This document shows positions 1 to 4,875 of a DNA stretch of 5,813 bases, piece after piece. This stretch comes from DATKIY01 sp035543875. GTDB lineage: Bacteria; Actinomycetota; Actinomycetes; JAHEKZ01. A model generated the notes under the pieces. It did no database searches. It saw only the letters and a program-made list of their open reading frames with translations, and was not told the DNA's origin. Within the stretch, counting starts at the first letter, position 1; the number at the start of each line of letters is the position of its first letter. A program made the translations under genes and the position numbers. The DNA lies in assembly GCA_035543875.1 (NCBI GenBank), contig DATKIY010000204.1:1-5813 (forward strand). The letters are read 5' to 3'.

Positions 1-119
1 GCCTCGGCGATGGTCTCCAACGTTGCCATGCCATCGAGGGCGTCCCGAATGCGGTTGGCTGCAGCAAGACGGGAGACCGCAGTCCAGCGAGGGCGGTCGC
101 CATCGAGCGTTTGCGCCAC
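1..119 (-). CDS. Unidentified protein, N-terminal fragment (runs off the left edge)
   Basis: Read on the - strand, a GTG at 119-117 opens a frame of 39 codons that stays open to the window edge. It begins VAQTLDGDRPRWTAVSRLAA and continues with a pattern typical of an amphipathic helix (residues about 14-39, Ala/Leu/Ile alternating with Arg/Asp/Glu). An in-frame TAG at 131-129 lies just four codons upstream, so no earlier start is possible. A G-rich stretch (GGGGAT on the - strand) just upstream could serve as a ribosome site. It would be transcribed divergently from orn. The fragment is too short to name; helices like this occur at the start of many regulators and sensor modules, but I see no diagnostic motif. 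The existence of the gene is moderately likely and its function is unknown. Confidence 0.5.
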   Translation of the reverse strand, partial: MAQTLDGDRPRWTAVSRLAAANRIRDALDGMATLETIAE

Positions 120-314
120 AGATCCCCACTACCTAGAAGTAATACGCGGCCCCGGACCCGCCCTGCTTTCAGGCTTTATTCAACCCCTCCGAAGAGAACC
201 ACCCCAGTTGCCCCGCCGTCGAGTGGTGAATAGCCCAACTGACTGACAACTCGATCAACCACCACACCCCCGAGGCCAGACACCCACCTGTACGTAGCGC
301 TAGCCTTGCGATTC
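120..314. other. Intergenic region between divergent genes
   Basis: These 195 bases separate the leftward gene fragment from orn and must carry the promoters for both directions. Two weak inverted repeats are visible: CAGTTG at 205-210 with CAACTG at 236-241, and a four-pair CCTG/CAGG hairpin at 162-173 followed by a T-rich stretch. Neither is strong enough to call an operator or terminator. No additional gene is supported here. Confidence 0.5.
301..306 (+). promoter_or_regulatory. Possible -10 box of orn (leaderless-type promoter)
   Basis: TAGCCT fits the actinobacterial TANNNT -10 pattern. It ends 8 bases before the ATG at 315, so transcription would begin at or within a couple of bases of the start codon. 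That agrees with the absence of any purine-rich ribosome-binding sequence before the ATG. No convincing -35 hexamer lies 16-18 bases upstream, so this rests on one hexamer and the missing Shine-Dalgarno. Confidence 0.3.
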
Positions 315-935
315 ATGAGCAACACACACATGGTGTGGATCGACTGTGAAATGACCGGCCTCGACCTTCAGCATGACGCACTCGTGGAGTTGGCGGTCCT
401 GGTCACCGACGCTGAGTTGAACGTGCTCGGCGACGGTGTCGACGTGGTGATCCGTCCGCCCGAAGCCTCCCTGGTGCAGATGGGCGACTTTGTCCGCCAG
501 ATGCACACCACGTCGGGACTGCTCGAGGAGCTGGCGGAGGGCATGTCGCTGGCTGACGCTGAGGATGCAGCACTCACCTATATCAAGCAGTTCGTTCCCG
601 AAGCCCGCAAGGCGCCGATGGCAGGTAACTCGATTGCCACCGACCGAACCTTCATCGCCAGGGATCTCCATGCGCTCGACGAGCATGTGCACTACCGCAT
701 GGTCGATGTGTCGTCGATTAAGGAACTCGCGCGACGGTGGTATCCGCGTGCGTACTTCCAGGCACCGGAGAAGAACGGCGGTCACCGAGCGTTGGCCGAC
801 ATCAAGGAGTCGATCGCCGAGTTGCGGTACTACCGAAAGGCAGTGTTCGTTCCTGCGCCCGGACCGGACACGGCCGCTGCGCGCGCGATCGCCGCGGAGT
901 TCGGTTCTCCCCCAGCCGATTCGGCTCACCCCTAA
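315..935 (+). CDS. orn: Oligoribonuclease (3'-5' exoribonuclease, DEDDh family)
   Basis: Degrades the shortest RNA fragments (2-5 nt, including pGpG from cyclic-di-GMP turnover) to mononucleotides in the cytosol, the last step of RNA decay. From the ATG at 315 the protein has 206 residues, slightly longer than the roughly 180 of E. coli Orn because of a Pro/Ala-rich C-terminal extension (from about residue 180). All catalytic DEDDh positions are visible: Asp10 and Glu12 in WIDCEMTGLD (Exo I), Asp110 in GNSIATDRTF (Exo II), and His157 and Asp162 in GGHRALADIKESIAELRYYR (Exo III). The family segment DVSSIKELARRWYP is also present. The frame extends to a TTG at 306, but the ATG at 315 aligns with the usual MSxxxxVWID start. 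No Shine-Dalgarno is seen, which may mean leaderless translation. tRNA-His follows 38 bases downstream; I recall the same order in mycobacteria. Confidence 0.97.
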   Translation: MSNTHMVWIDCEMTGLDLQHDALVELAVLVTDAELNVLGDGVDVVIRPPEASLVQMGDFVRQMHTTSGLLEELAEGMSLADAEDAALTYIKQFVPEARKAPMAGNSIATDRTFIARDLHALDEHVHYRMVDVSSIKELARRWYPRAYFQAPEKNGGHRALADIKESIAELRYYRKAVFVPAPGPDTAAARAIAAEFGSPPADSAHP

Positions 936-944
936 GTCCCTCGG

Positions 945-950
945 TACACT
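945..950 (+). promoter_or_regulatory. Possible -10 box for tRNA-His
   Basis: TACACT matches TANNNT and lies just after the orn stop codon, 23 bases before the mature tRNA 5' end. That would give a precursor leader of roughly 15-18 bases. The leader includes a small GCCG-CTT-CGGC hairpin at 957-967. No clear -35 element is recognisable, and the tRNA could also be cut from an orn read-through transcript. Confidence 0.35.
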
Positions 951-973
951 CGGCTGGCCGCTTCGGCGGTCAT

Positions 974-1050
974 GGTGGGTGTAGCTCAGCTGGTAGAGCG
1001 CCGCGTTGTGGTCGCGGATGTCGCGGGTTCGAGTCCCGTCACTCACCCCA
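974..1050 (+). tRNA. tRNA-His (anticodon GTG), with G-1 and encoded CCA
   Basis: A full cloverleaf can be folded by eye. The acceptor stem is 975-981 with 1040-1046 (seven pairs including one G-T), and the D stem is GCTC 984-987 with GAGC 996-999. The anticodon stem is 1001-1005 with 1013-1017, around loop TTGTGGT, with anticodon GTG at 1008-1010. The T stem is 1023-1027 with 1035-1039, around TTCGAGT. The extra G at 974 faces the discriminator C at 1047, the identity element (G-1:C73) that histidyl-tRNA synthetase requires. CCA at 1048-1050 is encoded in the gene. It decodes CAC/CAU. Confidence 0.97.
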
Positions 1051-1058
1051 ACTCTTGT

Positions 1059-1138
1059 CCAGCGTGATCGGAGCACCACGGTCGCTTTAGAGATCAACAT
1101 CGATCCAAAAAACGACTGGGGCGCTCCGATCACGGGGG
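1059..1138. repeat. Long imperfect palindrome (about 72-80 bp hairpin) between tRNA-His and fdhD
   Basis: Bases 1063-1074 (CGTGATCGGAGC) are a perfect inverted copy of 1123-1134. The symmetry continues inward about the same centre (1098.5): CC/GG, then CGGTCG/CGACTG with one G-T, then TTT/AAA, then GATC/GATC around a six-base AACATC loop. Only single mismatches and one 3x3 internal loop interrupt it. CC/GG at 1059-1060 and 1137-1138 can close the base. That makes about 29 pairs in 80 bases. No T-run follows either arm, so it is not a textbook intrinsic terminator. It ends 16 bases before the fdhD start and overlaps its G-rich ribosome-site region. It could be a processed RNA hairpin, a translation control element for fdhD, or a miniature inverted-repeat element; the sequence does not decide. 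Confidence 0.75.
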
Positions 1139-1154
1139 CTGGCGGCATGATGGT

Positions 1155-2015
1155 GTGGTGAGTCGACGCAGCGAACGCCGAGCGGCTGTCCATTACGAAA
1201 GCGGATCGTCCCTCAGCCGCATCGAGAACGTCGCCGTTGAGGATCCACTGACCGTCACGCTCGACGGTCAGGAGGTCTTCACCACAATGCGGACGCCTGG
1301 CGACGATATCGACCTCGCTCTCGGCTGGCTGGTCAGTGACGGAGTGGTTCACCACGCAACCGACGTTCACAGCGCGAAGGAATGCCGCACGATCTTTGAG
1401 GCGGGAAACCTCTCGATCGGACGCACCCCGACGAGTGACGACAAGGAACTCATCGAGCGCACTGCCGTCGAAGTCGAGCTACGGACCGATGAGCGACCGC
1501 GCCCCAGACATGGATGGACGTCGAGTGCATGCGGCGTCTGCGGCATTGAAGCCGTAGACGACGTCGTTGCTCGCGCACTGCAAATAACTCGGTTCAGTGA
1601 GCAGGTTGTGCCCGCCGAGCTTCTCTTGGAACTGCCGGAGCGATTGCGTGCTGGCCAGCAGGTGTTTGAACGAACCGGAGGGCTGCACGCTGCCGGTTTG
1701 TTCACCCTCGATGGCGAACTGCTGGTACTGCGCGAGGACGTCGGGCGGCACAACGCCGTCGACAAAGTCGTCGGGTACGCGCTTCAGCAAGAGCTGTTGC
1801 CACTCGACAAGCACATCCTGCAGCTCAGCGGTCGAGCTTCATTTGAGTTGGTTCAGAAAGCGGCGATGGCTGGTATCCCCGTCGTGTCTGCGGTGTCCGC
1901 GCCGTCCAGTTTGGCGACAGAGTTGGCGGATCGAGTCGGGATCACTTTGGTGGGCTTTGTTCGTCAGAATTCGATGAACATTTATACCTACGCCGATCGG
2001 GTGACTGAAGGATAA
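1155..2015 (+). CDS. fdhD: Formate dehydrogenase accessory sulfurtransferase FdhD
   Basis: Cytosolic protein that receives sulfur from a cysteine desulfurase (IscS in E. coli) and passes it to the molybdenum cofactor bound to formate dehydrogenase, which is inactive without it. The 286-residue length is normal. Family landmarks are SSACGVCG with the two sulfur-carrying cysteines Cys126 and Cys129, FERTGGLHAAGL (about 171-182), REDVGRHNAVDKVVG (about 193-207), SGRASFELVQKAA (about 215-227) and MNIYTYADRV near the C-terminus. The start is GTG at 1155 or the adjacent GTG at 1158; ATGs at 1147 and 1150 hit a stop after a few codons. GGCGG at 1141-1145 is the likely ribosome site, close to the base of the upstream hairpin. 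No formate dehydrogenase subunit lies in the window, so its client is elsewhere. The next gene starts 96 bases downstream and may be independently transcribed. Confidence 0.96.
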   Translation: MVSRRSERRAAVHYESGSSLSRIENVAVEDPLTVTLDGQEVFTTMRTPGDDIDLALGWLVSDGVVHHATDVHSAKECRTIFEAGNLSIGRTPTSDDKELIERTAVEVELRTDERPRPRHGWTSSACGVCGIEAVDDVVARALQITRFSEQVVPAELLLELPERLRAGQQVFERTGGLHAAGLFTLDGELLVLREDVGRHNAVDKVVGYALQQELLPLDKHILQLSGRASFELVQKAAMAGIPVVSAVSAPSSLATELADRVGITLVGFVRQNSMNIYTYADRVTEG

Positions 2016-2020
2016 GTTTC

Positions 2021-2058
2021 CCGCACGGGCAACCCTAAGGTGCGGATAAGCCCCTTTT
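2021..2058 (+). terminator. Stem-loop and T-run after fdhD, possible terminator
   Basis: CCGCAC at 2021-2026 pairs with GTGCGG at 2040-2045, with an inner GGG/CCC (2027-2029 with 2033-2035) and a four-base bulge. An alternative pairing is GGGC 2027-2030 with GCCC 2050-2053, followed closely by TTTT at 2055-2058, which looks more like an intrinsic terminator but has a short stem. The heptamer GGATAAG occurs twice, at 2010-2016 and 2044-2050. The structure could end fdhD transcription or act in the leader of the downstream operon. Confidence 0.35.
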
Positions 2059-2101
2059 GACCTCGTCGGACAGGCGCGAACATCGCTTCAGGCCACCCCC
2101 T

Positions 2102-2107
2102 GGAGGA
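2102..2107 (+). promoter_or_regulatory. Strong ribosome-binding site of the redox operon's first gene
   Basis: GGAGGA sits 4 bases before the ATG at 2112. It is the clearest Shine-Dalgarno in the window and fixes that start. The three genes from 3156 onward lack anything as strong and are likely translated by coupling. Confidence 0.8.
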
Positions 2108-2111
2108 ACTG

Positions 2112-2639
2112 ATGAACCGCACCTACCGGACGGCAATCACAACCGTCGCTGCACTCAGTGTCGTGGCTGGAGCCGGCGTCGCCATCGCCGCTGTGCCCGG
2201 CGCCCCTACAAGCACACCCACCGCAAACGTCGCGGACCTGGTTGATACCAGCGGCATGACAGCCAAGCAGCGTCACGAGCTTGACCAACTGTTGCGTCAG
2301 CTCAACAAGCACTCCTCAACTCTTCGCGGACAACTGAAGCAAGCGAGACTGCGTGCTGCCCGAGAAGCCCGCATCGCCGCGCTCATGGCAGGCAGCGCAA
2401 CCGCGCCGCAAACGTCGACCACCTCGCAAGAGCCGGCGAGCAGCTCCGACGATGACAACAGCCAAGGCTCAACCACCAACGACTCTGATGGACCCGATGA
2501 GGACGTCAATGACGGCGACCACAGCGGATCCTCTTACTCAGATGACGACAGCGACCAGTCGGACGATGACGGCGTGAGCAATGACGATTCTGAAGACACT
2601 GAAGACCAGGCAGATGTCGAGGACCACGAAGATGGGTAA
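2112..2639 (+). CDS. Exported small protein with helical domain and acidic Asp/Ser-rich tail
   Basis: No named family recognised. The 175 residues fall into three parts. Residues 1-26 are a signal peptide: basic MNRTYR, a hydrophobic Ala/Val stretch, and AIA before a likely cut at 26/27. Residues about 49-93 are a charged amphipathic helix or coiled coil rich in Gln, Leu, Arg and Lys. Residues about 95-175 are a disordered tail with SDDD and DDD clusters; 29 of the last 70 residues are Asp or Glu. The mature protein is therefore bipolar, with a basic helix and an acidic tail, and contains no cysteine, so it is not a thiol or CxxCH haem protein. It opens the five-gene redox operon and overlaps the next start by 8 bases. 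An extracytosolic role, for example binding cations or docking a redox partner, is inference only. Confidence 0.85.
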   Translation: MNRTYRTAITTVAALSVVAGAGVAIAAVPGAPTSTPTANVADLVDTSGMTAKQRHELDQLLRQLNKHSSTLRGQLKQARLRAAREARIAALMAGSATAPQTSTTSQEPASSSDDDNSQGSTTNDSDGPDEDVNDGDHSGSSYSDDDSDQSDDDGVSNDDSEDTEDQADVEDHEDG

Positions 2640-3159
2640 CCGACCAACTTCGCGCGCCAATTGGTCTGTCGTAGCGTTCGCCAGCCCGTTGGCCGCGTTG
2701 GCCTTCGCCGGGACCACTGGCTGGGCGATTGGGCATCCACCACAGAGCGTCGACACGTCGTCCTCAGCTAGTGCTGCGTCTGACGCTCAAGCGCTCAAAG
2801 CTGCTAACGCCGCAGCGCGTGAAAAGGCTGAAGCACAGCAGCTACGTCACGCAATCGCACGGGAACGTCATGCGATCACGCAGCTAGAGCACAAGGTCAA
2901 GCAGGCCCAGGGTCGAGCCGATCGGATGGCTGCGATCGCGGCAGTTGCCCAGGCGCAGGCCCAGTCGAGTGTCGACTCCGGCACCACCACCTGGACCAGC
3001 ACCACGTCAGGCTCTAGTAGCTCCGGCAGCACAAGCAGCGGCAGTGGCTCGACAACTTCCGGCTCAACCGGTTCGGGGTCGAGCAACTCGGGCACTGGCG
3101 GTTCCAGTCAGCCAGCCCCACCGGCGCCAGCGCCCAGCTCGACTACCGGCGCCTCATGA
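2632..3159 (+). CDS. Membrane-anchored or exported helical protein with Ser/Gly/Thr-rich tail
   Basis: No named family recognised. The start at ATG 2632 is preferred because GAGGA lies 8 bases upstream and the ATG overlaps the preceding stop in the coupled arrangement ATGGGTAA; the frame is open further upstream (ATG at 2581) without comparable support. From 2632 it has 175 residues: a hydrophobic segment at about 11-34 (signal anchor or signal peptide, ending GWAIGHP), and an Ala/Gln/Glu/Lys/Arg helix at about 48-110, probably coiled coil. A low-complexity Ser/Gly/Thr linker follows at about 111-160, then a Pro/Ala stretch and the ending SSTTGAS. The helix resembles that of the previous protein, notably the KQA..RA....AIAA pattern, which suggests paralogy. 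There is no cysteine and no FMN-binding domain. The C-terminal TGAS loosely resembles the acceptor part of ApbE targets but lacks the preceding Asp. Its stop overlaps the next start (ATGA). Confidence 0.82.
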   Translation: MGNRPTSRANWSVVAFASPLAALAFAGTTGWAIGHPPQSVDTSSSASAASDAQALKAANAAAREKAEAQQLRHAIARERHAITQLEHKVKQAQGRADRMAAIAAVAQAQAQSSVDSGTTTWTSTTSGSSSSGSTSSGSGSTTSGSTGSGSSNSGTGGSSQPAPPAPAPSSTTGAS

Positions 3160-4139
3160 TGCGGAGCAACACCGCCGAGATCGTTGACGTTGCTACCGGA
3201 CAAACGAGACCGGACCTGCTTCACACGTTTTCAGCGATGGCAACGACGGTAGAGGTTCACGTCTGCACCCCGACAACAACGATGCACGACCAAATAGCGG
3301 AAGTGGAGAAGGTCTTTCACTCCGTTGAGGCTGCTTGCACTCGCTTCAAGACAGACAGTCCGTTGATGCGTGCCAACGCATCGCCTGACGAGTGGCACGT
3401 TGTCCCCGGCGAGTGCCTTGAAGCTGTTGCTGCCGCGGCAAAAGCTCACCAGATGACCCGTGGCTTGTTCGACCCACGAGTTCTGACGTCATTGCTGCAC
3501 AGCGGGTACGACGAGACTCTCGCCTTCCGCGACGACGACGTGGTGCGTCGTTCAAGTCCGGCATCGGTGGCCTACCTTCGCAGCCCCTGGCTTCCCGAAA
3601 TCGATGTGGAGCGGAGCGCCATCCGTCTTGGAAAGCTGCCAGTAGATCTCGGCGGCATTGGCAAGAGTTACGCGGTCATGCGTGCGACACCAGCACTCGC
3701 CTTATCCGGGACGGGTTTCCTCATCAACGCTGGAGGCGACTGTTATGCGCAGGGGTCCGGTCCCACTGGTGACGGGTGGCTGATCGGCGTCGAGGATCCC
3801 ACCGGTGGCGAGAGCCCGCTTGCGGTGTTGCGCATTTCCGATGCGGGCTGTGCGACGTCTTCCACGCGGCTTCGACGTTGGAAGGTTGACGGTCGTGATA
3901 CCCACCACCTCATAGACCCACGCACCGGCCAAGCGGGGGATCGTGGCCTCACGGCAGTCACGGTGGTTGCCGAGGACACCGTCACGGCAGAAACGTGGAC
4001 GAAAGCTCTGTTCCTCAGCGGGGCCAGTGAGATCGCGACCTTCGCGGACCTGCATGACCTGGCGGCCCTGTGGGTAGACGTCGAAGGTCAGGTTGGACTG
4101 AGCGACGCAATGCTCCCCTACGTCGATTGGCGGCCATGA
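3156..4139 (+). CDS. apbE: FAD:protein FMN transferase (ApbE family)
   Basis: Enzymes of this family split FAD and attach FMN through a phosphoester to Ser/Thr in target proteins, using Mg2+. The 327 residues show the family motifs in order: CTRFKTDSPL (61-70), GLFDPRVL (103-110), DLGGIGKSYA (164-173), NAGGD (191-195), CATSST (232-237), HHLIDPRTG (250-258) and the C-terminal AETWTKALFLSG (278-289). In that last motif the metal-binding segment, usually A-D-A-x-x-T, reads A-E-T-W-T-K, so Glu279 replaces Asp and Lys283 replaces Thr. I recall such variants in actinobacterial members. No signal peptide or lipobox is present, so it should be cytosolic, unlike many ApbE lipoproteins. ATG at 3156 forms ATGA with the previous stop; the ATG at 3159 is equally possible. 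The next gene starts 1 base after its stop. Its substrate is not obvious in the window. Confidence 0.93.
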   Translation: MMRSNTAEIVDVATGQTRPDLLHTFSAMATTVEVHVCTPTTTMHDQIAEVEKVFHSVEAACTRFKTDSPLMRANASPDEWHVVPGECLEAVAAAAKAHQMTRGLFDPRVLTSLLHSGYDETLAFRDDDVVRRSSPASVAYLRSPWLPEIDVERSAIRLGKLPVDLGGIGKSYAVMRATPALALSGTGFLINAGGDCYAQGSGPTGDGWLIGVEDPTGGESPLAVLRISDAGCATSSTRLRRWKVDGRDTHHLIDPRTGQAGDRGLTAVTVVAEDTVTAETWTKALFLSGASEIATFADLHDLAALWVDVEGQVGLSDAMLPYVDWRP

Positions 4140-4140
4140 C

Positions 4141-4875
4141 ATGGCAGGCGCGCATTCGATAACCCCCGCACCACTGTTGGCAGCCGTTCGAGTCGCAGCC
4201 ATCACGACCTTTGTCGCCGTCAGTGCAGCCATTTCTGGGTGGTTGATCGGCACTACCGTGACCGGTCTAGCCGGAAACCAGAATGCACCGTGGATTCTTG
4301 GCCGCTCGGCCGGAATCACCGCCTACGCACTGCTCGCTTTGCTCGTCGCTACTGGGCTCGTTCTGGCGCACCCGTTCCGGACTCGGATTACCCACCCATC
4401 AACCACCACTCGCATTCGTCTTCACATCGGAATGGCCGTATTCACCTTGGCCTTCACTGTTCTTCACGTCGTGGTGTTGGCCACGGACGACTACGCGCAC
4501 GTGGGATGGAGCGGTGCGTTCCTGCCCATGCAGTCGGAGTACAGACCGCTCGCCGTGACCCTGGGAATTCTGGGGCTTTACGCTGGGGTGCTGGCAGGCG
4601 TCACCGCCAGCCTCGCAAGCCGTTGGGCGGCGCGGGTGTGGTGGCCGATCCACAAAGTCGCCGCCGTTGCGTTCGTGCTGGTCTGGGTTCACGGAGTTTT
4701 GGCGGGAAGCGACAGCGCAGCACTACTCACGGTGTACCTGGTTTCCGGCGCGGCAATACTTGCACTTGCCATCAGTCGCTATGTAACCCGTACCCCGCGA
4801 GATCGGGTCGACGAGCTGATCGGAAAAGGCGGGCTCTCCGCTGGTCAGACTTCAACACTTCGGGCGTACCAATGA
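4141..4875 (+). CDS. Ferric-reductase-like transmembrane haem b protein
   Basis: Integral membrane protein of 244 residues with about six helices: about 12-38, 53-76, 94-114, 137-160, 167-188 and 193-213. Two helices each carry a pair of histidines at haem-ligand spacing: His95 and His109 in the third, His171 and His184 in the fifth. This is the bis-His pattern of the ferric-reductase-like/YedZ (MsrQ) fold, which moves electrons across the membrane through two stacked b haems. There is no FAD or NAD(P)H domain as found in full ferric reductases or NADPH oxidases; only a short charged tail (214-244) follows the last helix. Electrons must therefore come from a separate protein, and the overlapping next gene is the natural candidate. 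The substrate is unknown; 'ferric' is a family name, not evidence of iron reduction. Confidence 0.88.
   Translation: MAGAHSITPAPLLAAVRVAAITTFVAVSAAISGWLIGTTVTGLAGNQNAPWILGRSAGITAYALLALLVATGLVLAHPFRTRITHPSTTTRIRLHIGMAVFTLAFTVLHVVVLATDDYAHVGWSGAFLPMQSEYRPLAVTLGILGLYAGVLAGVTASLASRWAARVWWPIHKVAAVAFVLVWVHGVLAGSDSAALLTVYLVSGAAILALAISRYVTRTPRDRVDELIGKGGLSAGQTSTLRAYQ

Noticed and set aside
10..246. + strand open frame of 78 codons at the left end
   Set aside because: Basic, low-information translation with no ribosome site; the - strand frame from 119 has more natural composition and a bounded start.
974..1134. tRNA-His as an integration (att) site for the downstream palindrome
   Set aside because: No repeat of the tRNA 3' end is found downstream and no integrase gene is present; fdhD follows immediately.
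300..1370. Long - strand open frame of 356 codons
   Set aside because: It runs antisense through orn, tRNA-His and the start of fdhD, all of which are certain. Its translation resembles no family and it is a shadow of GC-rich coding sequence.
2057..2085. TTGACC as the -35 of a sigma-70 type promoter for the redox operon
   Set aside because: No TANNNT-like -10 lies 16-18 bases downstream (the region reads AACATC/ACATCG), so a promoter cannot be called.
2256..2261. DTSGMT motif in the first exported protein as a flavinylation site
   Set aside because: Spacing of the Asp is wrong and Met replaces the conserved Ala of the ApbE target motif.
2443..3110. Low-complexity tails as DNA tandem repeats or a CRISPR-like array
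   Set aside because: The repetition is in amino-acid composition (Asp/Ser, Ser/Gly/Thr). The DNA shows no fixed repeat unit or spacers, and the frames stay open and coupled.
3702..4319. - strand open frame of 205 codons
   Set aside because: Antisense to apbE and the ferric-reductase-like gene, both supported by motifs; no recognisable protein features.
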